A stretch of DNA of 64,000 nt from Strigamia acuminata (GCA_949358305.1 OX442314.1:46570581-46634580); one strand, 5' to 3'; numbered from the stretch's first letter, positions 30,829 through 42,021 are shown. Program-made: numbers and translations. Notes: generated from the sequence alone by a model not told the origin.

Positions 30829-33285
30829 TTATGATTCGTCCATGTTCTGAGTTCGCTCAGGCGTCAACGGGCGCATCATGTCCGTGGCGTCGTCCGTCGG
30901 ATTGGACCGCTCATTGACGATACACAGGTCGCGACCTGCGTTTGGTCCGGAGACCATTCCCGGATTGACATGAAGCCAAACCTGGATGATTCTCGCCGAG
31001 TTGGCGCGGTTGAAGAATCCTAGCGCCGCGAACTCTATTGGATCCTCTGGCGCCAATCGTGCTCTCAGGAGTCGGTCGTGGAGCACCGATGGTGGGCTTA
31101 ACACCCGTATGTGGTCTTCGAGCCACATAAACACCTGCCTCGACAACTTGTGATTGTTGCTAAGCAGTGTTCGCGTATCCGGCGTCAAATAGAAGTGCGG
31201 ATACAGGCGCATCAGGGTCTTGAAAGCCGACTCTTTCTTCAGCGGCTTAACCGTCTTCTCCGGCTTGGCTGGCGGCGGCGGCGGCGGCGGCTCTTCCGTC
31301 GTGGCATCGTCGAAATGGCTCGGCGAGCCCAAGAAAACCAACGCGGGTGCGGAGGTTGACGAGGGTGTGACGCCTCGTCTCTGCGCTCGACCAACTCCGG
31401 TGAGCTTACGGGGTTCGACTGCCCGTTGAACTCCGGCTGGAGTTTGAGAACTTCCGGCGTTCTCCTGCCAAAATGAACATCCAGCGCCTTCTTGGGCCGA
31501 CTGGAAAACAGCTAGTGACGCAGCTGCTGTGGCGCTCGTGACTGGAAGCGGTGTTCTTCCGGCCATTTGCGCTATGGCCTTCGCAAAGGACCACTCGGTT
31601 CGTAACCGAACGGCGGCCTCTTCTTCGGTCTCGCCGTTTGCTACGACTTGCTTAATGAGCTCGGCTAAGATCGTAGGAGGGTCGAGCCGGAGGTGGTACC
31701 ACAGCTCGACTTTCTTCTCCGACAGGCCCATCGGCGCGGTCCAAAGGTAAGTAATGGCCGCTAACGCCTGTCCTGGCGAAGGAAGAACACCAGGGTACAA
31801 CACCCTAGTCATCCCCGGAATTAGCTGACGCTGAAAATCCATCAGGCGGGGATCATCAATGGTCTTGATGTCGGAGAGTTCGAGCCTTTCAGCTAGTCTC
31901 TGCCAGTCCTTCTGCGACTCGGCGATCTGGGCGCTTTGGTATGCGTCCAGCTTCTGGAGCACTTCCTGCTGCGCTCTAATGGGTTGCTGCTCGTAGCAGG
32001 TCCATTGTGGTCCGAATGACTCACTAAAAAATGGCCGGAGTTGCAGGTTGCTTACTCCAGCCGGCAAGCGGGAAACATATCCATGTTCGGGCAAGCGGCT
32101 AGCATGTCCAGGTACTGGCACGCTACAGTCGGGAGAGATATCACCGACAACACGTCTCATGGCGTATGGAGTAGCCTGGTTGTCCACTTTGAACGTGGAG
32201 GCGGTTCGGCTACTTCGTGCGGACTGGATTGTGGAGTCCGATTCGAAGCTTAGCGAAGACGACGAGCCAAACGTCTCTGGTGTCCGTCCTCGTCGCGACT
32301 GCGGGCGTGATGGCGGGGCTTCAGTCGAATATGGGCGCGATCGCCTCTGTCGCTCTTCTCGATCGCGGCTCGATTCGCGGAACATCGGTCGGACTGGAAC
32401 CGGCGGAGGGAGTTGCCCCACCCTCAAATCTTCGTCTTGCGGCGGAGGATTGATGGCCGCTGGGGCCGGAATTTCATCTTCCCGATAAAAAGGGAGAGCG
32501 CAACGCGCTTGCTCCTCTGCCTCGTGTTCTTGAGCCAGTTGTCGATTTTCGTCGACGCGAAGCTGCACTGCGGCAGCTCGGAGTGCTTTTGACGGGAAGA
32601 ATCCCGGAAAATCATTGAAGCACCCTGCGAGCGCCAACTGATGGAGCTCGGTTTGTGTGACGGGAAATTGCGGGTTCCCGTCACGAACGGACTTGCGGTA
32701 CCGTCGCACGACTTTGCGTTGTGTCGTTTTGAGGTTCTTCCTCAATTGGGTGAGAGCACCGTAATTAATTCCGGTACTCTTTAGCGCTCTTCTGCGCTCG
32801 TGACGCTCTCGTGGCGTCACTGGCCACTGGTTGTGCAGCAGCTCGGCAGCTAGTGGTCCTGGGGGGCTCTCGTCGAGCGTCCACTCGATTTCGTCGACTC
32901 CGTCGACGTGAAGGCGCTCGATGAACCGGCCTCTTGCGCCAAATCCTTGCAGAGCCGATCTGCTGAAGTCGTGGCGCAACTTCCACCACGTATTGTTTGC
33001 CGTCTTCAGTCTTCTGATTTTTTCGGGCAACGCCGCCCGAAAAATCAGCGGGTGCTGAGTCGGCACATGATCGGGGAGCGCAAACGGCGTCTCTCGATCC
33101 CTCTCGATCCTCTCTTGTAACGATAGTTGGACGTCGTTACCGGCTCCTTCCATCGGCGTTTCATCGTCCGCATGGAGGTTGACTTCGTCGTCTGCCATTC
33201 TCCTTCTTTTTCGCGTCGAAAAAGAAATTCTTTCGGAGTTTGCTGAATCAAGGAAAACTGTCGTGCTGTATCGGAGTCGATGCAT
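30829..33285 (-). CDS. Element C ORF3, unknown protein, intron-free (818 aa)
   Basis: ATG at 33285 is the first in the frame, and the frame stays open to 30829. Differences from element B are scattered substitutions and a one-residue change next to the poly-Pro run. The two B introns are missing exactly at their splice sites. Features are the RKRRR basic stretch near residue 25, the Arg-rich N-terminal third, the SR-rich patch, the helical middle and a C-terminal block with FKTLMRLYPHFYLTPDTRTL. It has no cysteine finger, protease, membrane helix or signal peptide. It begins 190 bp after the pol stop and could be made from a subgenomic RNA. Candidate roles (nuclear entry, RNA binding, silencing suppression) are guesses only. 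Confidence 0.85.
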   Translation of the reverse strand: MHRLRYSTTVFLDSANSERISFSTRKRRRMADDEVNLHADDETPMEGAGNDVQLSLQERIERDRETPFALPDHVPTQHPLIFRAALPEKIRRLKTANNTWWKLRHDFSRSALQGFGARGRFIERLHVDGVDEIEWTLDESPPGPLAAELLHNQWPVTPRERHERRRALKSTGINYGALTQLRKNLKTTQRKVVRRYRKSVRDGNPQFPVTQTELHQLALAGCFNDFPGFFPSKALRAAAVQLRVDENRQLAQEHEAEEQARCALPFYREDEIPAPAAINPPPQDEDLRVGQLPPPVPVRPMFRESSRDREERQRRSRPYSTEAPPSRPQSRRGRTPETFGSSSSLSFESDSTIQSARSSRTASTFKVDNQATPYAMRRVVGDISPDCSVPVPGHASRLPEHGYVSRLPAGVSNLQLRPFFSESFGPQWTCYEQQPIRAQQEVLQKLDAYQSAQIAESQKDWQRLAERLELSDIKTIDDPRLMDFQRQLIPGMTRVLYPGVLPSPGQALAAITYLWTAPMGLSEKKVELWYHLRLDPPTILAELIKQVVANGETEEEAAVRLRTEWSFAKAIAQMAGRTPLPVTSATAAASLAVFQSAQEGAGCSFWQENAGSSQTPAGVQRAVEPRKLTGVGRAQRRGVTPSSTSAPALVFLGSPSHFDDATTEEPPPPPPPAKPEKTVKPLKKESAFKTLMRLYPHFYLTPDTRTLLSNNHKLSRQVFMWLEDHIRVLSPPSVLHDRLLRARLAPEDPIEFAALGFFNRANSARIIQVWLHVNPGMVSGPNAGRDLCIVNERSNPTDDATDMMRPLTPERTQNMDES

Positions 33286-33474
33286 CCACTTCAAAACTTA
33301 TCGGAAAAGTGGCTAAGTTCGTTGATTGGAGCAACGAACTTGTTTCGGTGACACCGAATGACGTCACAAGTTATAACGCATTGTGAACGTTGTCATTCGA
33401 GTATTTACTACGAATGACGTCACGAGATTGCTCTCTCGGATCTTTTGGGTAAACCCAAAAGGTGAAAGTCAACG

Positions 33475-36400
33475 CTATGTCTTGACTCGCGGAACGCGAG
33501 ATCTCAAGTTGTACTTTGACTTTCGCGAAGAACAATCCAACTTGTTTAGATTGTCATCAGCATCGTCTCCAATGTCAGATGAGTTATTTTCTTCATTGTT
33601 TGAAATTTTCTCTTTTTCTAAAAACATTTCCTTTTCTAGATTTTCATCAAGAGAAACATTTTCAAGTCGCTTGTTTATTTCATCGACTTCGTTATTTTTG
33701 AGTTTCGATTTTTCACTCGATTCCGTGTTTTCGACAGGAATTTTGGATAATTCAGCATCATCCAAGGTATTAACAATATTTTTTGTTTTTTGACCCACTT
33801 CCTCCCCTTCCAGCCAAATTTCTTGGTTGAAAATAGGAAAGTACGGCATTAATTCAGTGCCGTGAACAGCTGGATAAATTTTATTATCACTCAGCCGTCG
33901 AAGTTGAAAGGCGCCTCCTTGTAACCTTTTGACAATTACATAAGGCCCATTCCTTTTTGGTGAAATGCCTGCTGCTATTCCTTTAGCGGCATTTGAGAGA
34001 ATATGAGACTCTCGCCAGACTAAATCATTCTGTCTGAAGTTGTCGAATTTCTTATCTGATTTTTCAGTTTCGACACGGCGTCTTAAATCTAAGACGTGAG
34101 ACATCATATGCTGATACGTCTCTGCAATTATTGCTTCTAATTTCTGAACATATAAATGCGGATTTTTTGGATCAATGACCAAAATTCCTTCCGGAATTCT
34201 TGGATCCCAAGGAATTCTTAATTCTCGGAAAAAATTCAAGAAAGCTGGAGAATAATCTCTGCCTCTTGTTACAGTTGTTCTCAAACTGAATGCAAATTCG
34301 CGTAGATACTCATCCCATTGGTCGTGAATATCTAAATAAATCGAAACTAAATATTTAATATCTCGATTGGTTCTCTCCACAGGATTGCTTTGTGGATGAT
34401 AAATCGATGTCGGTGTTCGCGACATGTCGAATTTTTTGCAAAATTCTTTATAGACCTGTGATCGAAATTGAGGTCCATTATCACTTATAATTTGTCTTGG
34501 AAATCCAAAAGTTATCGATAAGTGATAAATTGTGTTGGCAACCTTTATTGCCGTTGGATTACACATTGGAAATAATTCTGGCCAATGCGTAGCGACATCT
34601 ACGATGACGCAAATGTGGGTATTGTTTCTTCTGGTTCTTGGTTTAGGACCAGACAAATCCACACTAAGGCAGTCAAATGGTCCAAATGGTCCAATTTGAG
34701 CGCCTTCAATTTCGGTCTTCGATCTCGGCTTGCATGCCTGACATCCTTGACAATGTTGAATAAAACGTGTAATATCACGTTTCATACCTTTCCAGGTATA
34801 AACTCTTCGAGTTCGGTACATTGTCCTCGCAATGCCTGGGTGGCCGGACAGTGGATGTCCGTGCATCAACCAAATGATTTTATAAATCAATTTTCTTGGC
34901 ACAACAACTTTAAGCGCCCTACCATCCTCTCCTAATTCATCGGTAGAGGTAGGATGATAATGGAGTAACATATCTTCTTCAATGAGATAAGTACTCGCGT
35001 GTCTTTCAAAATTTCTTCTTTGAAGACGTGTTACTATGTAACTTGGATATTGCTTGTTTAACAAGTAATTGCGAATATGTTGGCAAAATTTGTCTGCTTT
35101 TTGCGCTGCAATAATGTCATCTCTCGTCGGAGGATCACATTCCAATTGTTTAGCAATTTTAGCTGCAAATGCTTTAATTAAAACATTTGTTGTTGGCAGC
35201 TCGAATTTTTTAGCCATCATAGCTCTTAATTCGACGTCAGGGGTTCCTGACGGATCATGCATATTAATACAAAAATTAATTAATGCTTGATCATCTTCAT
35301 TGATTATTATCGACTTGGGTAATTCATTCAATTTTCCCATTTGCCAACTTCGGCAAGGAGATGGACAATATGATAATAAATCATCATTATCGCCATCGTC
35401 TTCTGGTTCGTCAGGTGCGCTGACAGGTGCACGTGACAATGCGTCTGCTATTACATTCAGCGGACCTTTGACGTATTGTATTTCGAACGAATACGCCATC
35501 AGCTCCATTTGCCAACGAGCTAATCTGCCCGACGGGTCAGATAACGACATCAACCACTTAAGTGCTTGGTGATCCGTTTGTACAGTGAATGTAGTGTACT
35601 CTAAGTATGGGCGAAATTTGCGCAATCCCCATACTACTGCGAGACATTCCAATTCTGTCACAGTATAATTCTTTTCAGCGGGTTGCAAGCTTCTGCTTGC
35701 ATACACGCATGGCATTTCGACTTCTTGGCCATCCACATTTTTCTTTTGTGTAAGGGCTGCACCCAACCCTTGTCTACTGGCGTCAGTATGAACAATAAAT
35801 GGCATGTACAAGTCAGGCATCTTCATTGTTTCAGCATTCGTAAGCAAGTCTTTTATTGCGTCGAATGCTGCTTGATGATGCAGTTCCCAATCGAACTCCG
35901 CATCTTTCTTCAAGAGAGGCCTTAGTGGTTCTGCCACTGTGGCCAAATTCTTGATTAGGCGGTGAAAGAAATTCACCATGCCTAGAAATCTTTGTAATTC
36001 CTTAAGATTGGTAGGAGCCGGAAATTGCGTAATTGCAGCGACTTTTTTAGGGTCTACTGCAAGTCCTTCTACTCCTACTTTGTAGCCTAGAAAAATTAAT
36101 TCCTTTCTACAGAGATGCGTCTTGCCAGGATGCGCATGTAAATTAGCTTCTGCCAATTTTTTAAACACTATATCTAAATGTTTAATGTGTTCTTCGAACG
36201 ATTTGGATACAACAATTATGTCATCCAAATATGCCCATGCAAATTTTCTGTAAACGTCACCCAAAACTTTTTCCATCAATTCTTGGAAAGTAGTTGGTGC
36301 GTTTACTAATCCGAAAGGCATGACTAAAAACATTAGTCTTCCCATTGGGCTCCAGAAGGCAGTCTTTTCTCTGTCTTCAGGTCGCAATTCTATCTGCCAA

Positions 36401-37727
36401 TATCCCTTGGTCAGATCTATAGTACTGACCCATTCGAATTCTCCGATTTCTCGCAGAATTTCCTCAATTGTTGGCATTTGAGGTGGGTTATACTTAGTAT
36501 GTGTATTGATGGGGCGAAAATCAATGCACAAGCGTGGGTCGTTTCCTGGTCGCATGACTAGGACTGGCCGCATTCCGTAATCGCCTTCAGCTTTGACGAC
36601 TACGCCTTTGTCAATCATGTCTTGACAAAGTTGTCTGATTATTTCCCTTTTTTGAGGGTTTATGCTCTTAAAGGGGACACGGATGGGTTTCTCCGTGTCA
36701 AGCTCAATTTTGTGCTTAACCAGGTGTGTTTTACCTGGATCTTTAGAAATAATCCTTTTATGTTTGGATAACATCTTTTCTAATAATTTGGATTGCTCCA
36801 AATTTAAGTTAGCTTCTTCGACTAACTTCTGGATGAAATTCTCTTCATCAATTTTGCCTTGAGTTACACTTGCAGCGTAAGCTTTTGCAAAGGTCACAAA
36901 TGAGGAATCGGGTTCCTCTATTTTCTCCAAATAACGTTCCAGCAACGCTTGTGGAATGTAGGGTAAATCTGCATCCACAGGTTGCGTGAAATTCCAAGAC
37001 ATCGTCTGTGGATTAGGTTGGATTTTTAATTTATTCATAAAATCGCAACCCAATAGTACCATTGGATACTTATTTGGTATTACGATGAACGGATGACGTA
37101 ACGTGCCATGTGTCCATCGAAATGAAAGATGAATGGTTCCATCTGGAGTGACTTCTTCACTTGCCGTCGTAACTCTGACACCAGGTCCGATAGGTCGTAG
37201 ATATTTTTCTAGACCTAATTGATTAATAACTGAGGTGGCTAGGAAGCTTTTATTTGCTCCTGAGTCCAACATTCCAGTTATTACACCTTTTAACGTTTCT
37301 ACCTTTAACGTCGGAAGGTCTTGGCTGTTTGGTATTCCAGCCAGTTTGCACTCAAACTTGCGCAATTTATGATGAATTGTAATTGGAGGCTCCAAAGGCA
37401 ATTCATCTAATAACTCATTGGTATCAAGAGTTGTAGCTGCAAATAACTTAATGCACTCCTCAACTCCAGGTGTCTCTGGAACTGAGCTTGGTCTATCGTC
37501 TTTAACTTCGACTTTATCTTTAATATCGGAAGTGTCTTCTTCAGTCGGGGTTTCGCCGACAATCTCCTTTTTTACTTCAAGAGATTCTTTTTCTTTTAGT
37601 TCTACTTGATGAATTAATTCATCAATAACATCTCCAACATCTTCCAGTATTTTCAGATTTTCTTTCTCTGATTCCGATTTCGGAGAAGACGCAGTGTCCA
37701 CTAGACCTGATGGATCTGCGTCTACAA
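33475..37727 (-). CDS. Element C Pol polyprotein
   Basis: The -1 frame is open from the slippery site to 33475 (1408 aa counted from the GTG at 37701). Protease, RT, RNase H, integrase zinc finger, DDE core and GPY-like segment are in the same order and at the same distances as in element B. All catalytic residues are present, including YLDD and the IDFRPIN box. The N-terminal 80 residues are Glu/Lys-rich and differ most between the copies. The acidic tail after integrase ends SRVPRVKT. No chromodomain was seen. Confidence 0.92.
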
Positions 37728-40700
37728 GTTTTTTCGAAACATGTCAGTTATGATCTTGACTGCTTTTTCAAACTCAGCTGTTGACACTGGTTTGTCCTTT
37801 TTGGAGGATGGGCAGTCTTTTTGCCAATGCCCTAATTTTTTGCATAAATTGCATGGATCAGTGGCAGGCGATTTCTTTTTCGTTGCTGCTGGCGAGGCAG
37901 AACGAGAACGAGCGTCAGACCGGCGCTCAGGCGACACCGCGGGTGATTTTGAATTCCTTTCGGTATTCACCTTTGATGCGTCAAATGAAACATTTTTTGG
38001 TTTCATTCTTGGCTTCCATTTGCCTGCAACGGGGTTATTTTTTGCTAACAACGCCGCTGCTTTGGCCAATAAAGCCAACGTCTCATCTCCTGCTTCCTCC
38101 TCCTCTTCAGCTTCTTCAGCTTCAGACGGCGGAGTTTCAGCTCCAGTTATAGTTGCATGTAACTTAGGGACTGAATGAGGATTTTTGACGTCCTTTTTGG
38201 AAGATTCTTTTTTCGAACTCTTCCCTTCCACTTCGTCTAGAAAGTCTTCGTAACTAGGTGGCTGCAACAATTTCAAACCATTAAAGGTTTCATTGTTTTG
38301 CTCAGCGAGTCTTTTCTCTCGCTTTAAGTACGCTGACCTTTCGGCATCTGTAAGGTAAGCTTTGTACTTTTCGTCAATGCGCAATTGATTGACCTCCATG
38401 AACTCGTTTAACTCGGAGAATTTCCCCGGGTCGGGAGCGTCCGACATCATCAGAATATTTTTACTATATTCTGTGAGACCAGCTCTAAACTGATCATCTG
38501 CTGTTGCATCAGTAACAGCATGTGGCATTCTGCCAAGCAGATTCTCTGCTCTTAGCATGTACGAATGTAAGCTTTCGCCTTTTCGTTGCTTAAGACATCT
38601 CCAGAGCGTCTTGATGTCTTCGCTTGATTCACCAAATTTAAACATGAATTGTTTAACGAAGTCATCCCACTTCGTGAAGTCTTTCCTGCGAAACCACTCC
38701 TTGACATCGCGAACCAGTATTCTTGGTACTAGATGGGCCAATGCACCTTCACAGCCAAAACTGTGAACTTTGCCTAGTTCGAATATTTCCAGCAAGAGGT
38801 TTGACCCTGCTTGCCAATTTCCGTTATAGGCATGTGGGATAACTCGATCCCATCTAATGAACTTTTCATCAGTTGTTTGATGAGTCCATTTATCAGAAGT
38901 AAATTCATTTATTTTTTGCAAAATAATTTTATCCCTTCTGTTTTTTCGCTGTTGTTGAGCATTTTGCCTCAACAACTGGTCAATCTCATCTTTCGTGTAA
39001 AAATCGGGTCTTTGAGTTCTACTACGTGTTCTGTGACGAGATCGCCCTCTCACACTGGGGTGTGAGGAATCTGTATCTGACGCAGATTCATGATTCGGAT
39101 TTGGCGGCGGATCAGGGTCCGGAGAATCGTCGCCATCTGGCGGACGACGGTCTCCATTTGGTGGTCCCCTTCTATTTCGATTGCCATTCGAATTGTGGTC
39201 ACGTGAGTGGCCACCTCCATGTCCATCTGAACTGTCTCCACCTGGTGGGTCACCACCTGGCGGATTTCCACGGTATCTCGGCCCATCACGGATGTCGTTG
39301 TGACAATCGCGTTTCGGTGAGCCTTCTCGCGGATTATCGTGTGACCGTCCACGATCGTGTGGTTTCTCACGTTCTTTATTCTTTTTCTCTAGCATTCCGA
39401 TTAATCGGTCACTATTGCTAAAGAATCGATCCGAATCTTGCGTAACTTTTGGGGAATGATATTCGGTCGGGTCTGGTTGTCGCTTTCGCTTTTTGCGACT
39501 GTGATGACTATTACGGCTTCCACGACTACTGCGTGAGTCATCACTGTCAGTCCAACTTGATTGCCGACTGACTTTTGGTTTAGCTGATGTTAAATCAATC
39601 AACTCAGGTGATTTGGAAGCACCTTTTTGCAAAACTGGGGCTGGCTTTGCAAAATTATCTTCGCCGCAAACGTCTTGTACTTTTTGTACAACTACTGCAA
39701 AGTTTTCTTGCACCGTCAATCGATCTGCGCGAAGAATTTCGTTTTCACGAGCTTGCGCAGCTAAGTCGGCACGTAATAACTGCTCTGCAGTACTTTGACT
39801 TTTGGCGGCTTGACCAGCATCAATTACGGACTGCTGTCGAGCGAGAAATACTTCATTTTCTCGTTGTGCTAATCGCTTAGCTCTTGCTGCTTGCTCTGCA
39901 GCATAATTCTCGTAATTTCGAGAACATGAGGGGATTTCTTCCCTCGCTCGAACTGGGGCGGTTAGTTCGGCAGTCATTAAATTTGTGTTGGCTTCTCGCA
40001 AATTTGCGTTGGCCAATCTCAAATTTTCATTAGCAATTTCTAAATCTTTTTGTGCTTGATTTAGTTGCTCGAGCCTTTGTTGTTGCTCTTCGTCAGTAAT
40101 TAGCCAGGAAGCTTTTTCCTGCTCTAATTGTAACAACTTAACATGGTCATTCGCACGTTGTTGTTTTAGTTCGGCATTCTGCTGCTGCATTTCTGCATGC
40201 ATTCGCTCGAACTCTGCTTGCAAGCTTGTTCTTACGATTTCAACGTCTTTTTGGCTTTGTTTGCGAACCATAGCTTTGTGGATTTGTTCCACAGTCATTT
40301 CGCTAGTGACTTTTACTCCCTCGAGCCTAGCTTGCTCACGGAGTGCGTCCATCATGGTAACACGCACGGGAGAATGAGAAACTTCCATATTGGAGTTCTC
40401 AGAATCTTGCTGTGCTGCACCTTGAACCGGTGATGAATTCAGCGAGTGCTCTGCACTTGACGATTGAATTCGTAAATTCAAATCATCGTTTTGCGTCTTG
40501 GAACGGCCACTTCCAGTTGGATTATTTAAGTCCAACTGGCCGCTGAGCGGGGATGGCTGTTGTCGCTCCAACGCTTGCGTGAATTCATTCACGATTAACT
40601 GTGCCGAGTTACAGTTAGCTGTTTGATCCATGGCTTCAAACAGTTCTTGTGACTCAGTCACTTCTTGATCCACGACTGGTAGATCGATCGCCACTCGTCT

Positions 40701-40745
40701 CTTCGCCGGCCTTCCTCTCGGTCTCTTCTCTGAAGGAGTCGCCAT
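37722..40745 (-). CDS. Element C Gag, unusually large (1007 aa)
   Basis: ATG at 40745 is the first in frame after the leader. In order: a basic AT-hook-like start (RPRGRPAKRR, residues 9-18), a Gln/Glu-rich coiled-coil segment (about 159-262), an Arg/Ser-rich patch (about 400-430), a Gly/Asp/Pro/Arg-rich linker (about 470-590), a retrotransposon-Gag capsid-like region (about 620-795, with FTKWDDFVKQFMFKFG and LHSYMLRAENLL), a Glu-rich run (about 882) and one CCHC knuckle (CNLCKKLGHWQKDC, about 960). Ty3/gypsy Gags are usually 300-500 aa, so the long N-terminal half is an addition. The stop codon overlaps the frameshift region leading to pol. Confidence 0.88.
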   Translation of the reverse strand: MATPSEKRPRGRPAKRRVAIDLPVVDQEVTESQELFEAMDQTANCNSAQLIVNEFTQALERQQPSPLSGQLDLNNPTGSGRSKTQNDDLNLRIQSSSAEHSLNSSPVQGAAQQDSENSNMEVSHSPVRVTMMDALREQARLEGVKVTSEMTVEQIHKAMVRKQSQKDVEIVRTSLQAEFERMHAEMQQQNAELKQQRANDHVKLLQLEQEKASWLITDEEQQQRLEQLNQAQKDLEIANENLRLANANLREANTNLMTAELTAPVRAREEIPSCSRNYENYAAEQAARAKRLAQRENEVFLARQQSVIDAGQAAKSQSTAEQLLRADLAAQARENEILRADRLTVQENFAVVVQKVQDVCGEDNFAKPAPVLQKGASKSPELIDLTSAKPKVSRQSSWTDSDDSRSSRGSRNSHHSRKKRKRQPDPTEYHSPKVTQDSDRFFSNSDRLIGMLEKKNKEREKPHDRGRSHDNPREGSPKRDCHNDIRDGPRYRGNPPGGDPPGGDSSDGHGGGHSRDHNSNGNRNRRGPPNGDRRPPDGDDSPDPDPPPNPNHESASDTDSSHPSVRGRSRHRTRSRTQRPDFYTKDEIDQLLRQNAQQQRKNRRDKIILQKINEFTSDKWTHQTTDEKFIRWDRVIPHAYNGNWQAGSNLLLEIFELGKVHSFGCEGALAHLVPRILVRDVKEWFRRKDFTKWDDFVKQFMFKFGESSEDIKTLWRCLKQRKGESLHSYMLRAENLLGRMPHAVTDATADDQFRAGLTEYSKNILMMSDAPDPGKFSELNEFMEVNQLRIDEKYKAYLTDAERSAYLKREKRLAEQNNETFNGLKLLQPPSYEDFLDEVEGKSSKKESSKKDVKNPHSVPKLHATITGAETPPSEAEEAEEEEEAGDETLALLAKAAALLAKNNPVAGKWKPRMKPKNVSFDASKVNTERNSKSPAVSPERRSDARSRSASPAATKKKSPATDPCNLCKKLGHWQKDCPSSKKDKPVSTAEFEKAVKIITDMFRKNL
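37728..37734 (-). other. -1 ribosomal frameshift site (A AAA AAC), element C
   Basis: On the minus strand gag ends CGA AAA AAC TTG TAG. The slippery heptamer is in phase, and the pol frame is -1 and open from here. Sequence just downstream was not tested for a pseudoknot. Confidence 0.78.
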
Positions 40746-40836
40746 TTTTCAATGAGGATTTAGAAAGGATAGAGAAGAAAGATAAGCAAGATAAAAATGG
40801 CGGGTAAATTTTAACTGTCAAAATTATACAATGACT

Positions 40837-40854
40837 ATCCCGGCTGGGCCCCCA
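40837..40854 (-). promoter_or_regulatory. Primer-binding site, tRNA-Pro-like
   Basis: Two bases after the 5' LTR the minus strand reads TGGGGGCCCAGCCGGGAT. The well-known tRNA-Pro primer site is TGGGGGCTCGTCCGGGAT, a difference of three or four bases. The true primer could be another host tRNA ending in the complementary sequence. Confidence 0.6.
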
Positions 40855-40856
40855 CG

Positions 40857-41819
40857 TGCTGCGATCCGGGTTATTATCGCACTTATTTCTAATAAATAAG
40901 CACGAAACCGCAGGTGAATGCTACTTGAGACTTATATCGCGGCCTTAAATTATCTAGGGGTTAAGTTTAAGGAAATAAAAAGACAGTTTATAGTATAAAA
41001 ATCACAAATATATGTTTATTCGGTTTAATACAATAAAATATGATAAAAATGACTAGTTGAAATAATACAATGGCGACAAGTCGCTGAATAATGGAGTAGG
41101 AAACAAAGGAAGGGCTTGCAACGACTGTTGCAAGCTACAAAGCGTCAGAAATGGCGCTTAAACAACACAATGTTGTTGAGCGAAGGCAAATGTCTTCGTT
41201 TACTGAACTCACGAACGATGGTCGAAGACGATGGTTCTCGTGGGCTCCTTCTACGGCTCGTGCGACGGCTCGGCGGCGGTGGTTGACGGCTGCAGGCGTC
41301 CGGCTCTCGTACGATGGCGGTGGCTGTCGTTCGCGCGGCAGCGACGGCGATGGTTCACGATCGTCGGGAAACTTCTCGATTCGATTGCTGGAATTAGCTT
41401 CGGCTAATTCAAGCAGGATAGCTGGCTTCGTAATTCGTTACAAAGCAAGCTGGTGAAACTTGACGGTTACACGGTCCACTGTCAATACGTATTGTCGGAG
41501 CAGATATCGCAGTGATGTTGTGGGTTGTGTATTTTTGTCAAGAGTCCCGATTTGAGCCAAGGCGCGAGCCCAGCACGCTTCAATATTGCGCAGAAAACCT
41601 GCGCACTTAGCTCAAATGGGTGCAACTAGTGGTTATTACACCATATTGCACCATAACGGCTAATAACCGTTTTCACCCCGGACAACCTGGGGTGATATGT
41701 GCCTAGAGAGGATTTCTCCCCTCGGTCACATGATCTGACTTGGCGTGTGCCACAGTCAAATTAATTAGAAGACAATTAATTTTATCTTCTAAGTTGGTGA
41801 ATATTTTGAGATCACCACA
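40857..41819 (-). repeat. 5' LTR of element C
   Basis: It is 963 bp, nearly identical to 29814-30776. Being at the right side on the plus strand, it is the upstream LTR of the minus-strand element. Confidence 0.92.
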
Positions 41820-42003
41820 AAATGTTTAAGAATAACTAAGTAATTAATAGTTTTGTGTAAAGAGTTAAAAGAAGTTCAGGCCTGGACAATGTCAAATTGA
41901 TTAATATTGTTTATTTTAAAACTGTTATTGTTTATATACATGGAAATGTATTGTCTTATTGTTCAAATATTATTTAAAAAGATTGTATGTAAAGTTAACA
42001 CTT

Positions 42004-42021
42004 TGAAAAGAAAAAGAATGA
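42004..42021 (+). promoter_or_regulatory. Polypurine tract of the Mag-like element
   Basis: TGAAAAGAAAAAGAATGA sits directly before the 3' LTR. Confidence 0.7.

Larger units (their letters stand above)
29814..41819 (-). mobile_element. Element C: complete 12-kb gypsy-type retrotransposon
   Basis: It is 12,006 bp, bounded by 963-bp LTRs with TG...CA ends and flanked by AAAT at 29810-29813 and 41820-41823. The order on the minus strand is LTR, primer-binding site, gag, frameshift site, pol, ORF3, polypurine tract, LTR. One substitution between the LTRs was noticed (A near 30100, G near 41143). All three ORFs are open. It sits 11 bp after the stop codon of the Mag pol frame. It lacks the two ORF3 introns present in element B. 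It looks recently inserted and potentially active. Confidence 0.92.

Noticed and set aside
30829-33285. ORF3 as an envelope gene
   Set aside because: Position after pol fits env, but there is no signal peptide, transmembrane helix, furin-like site or Cys pattern.
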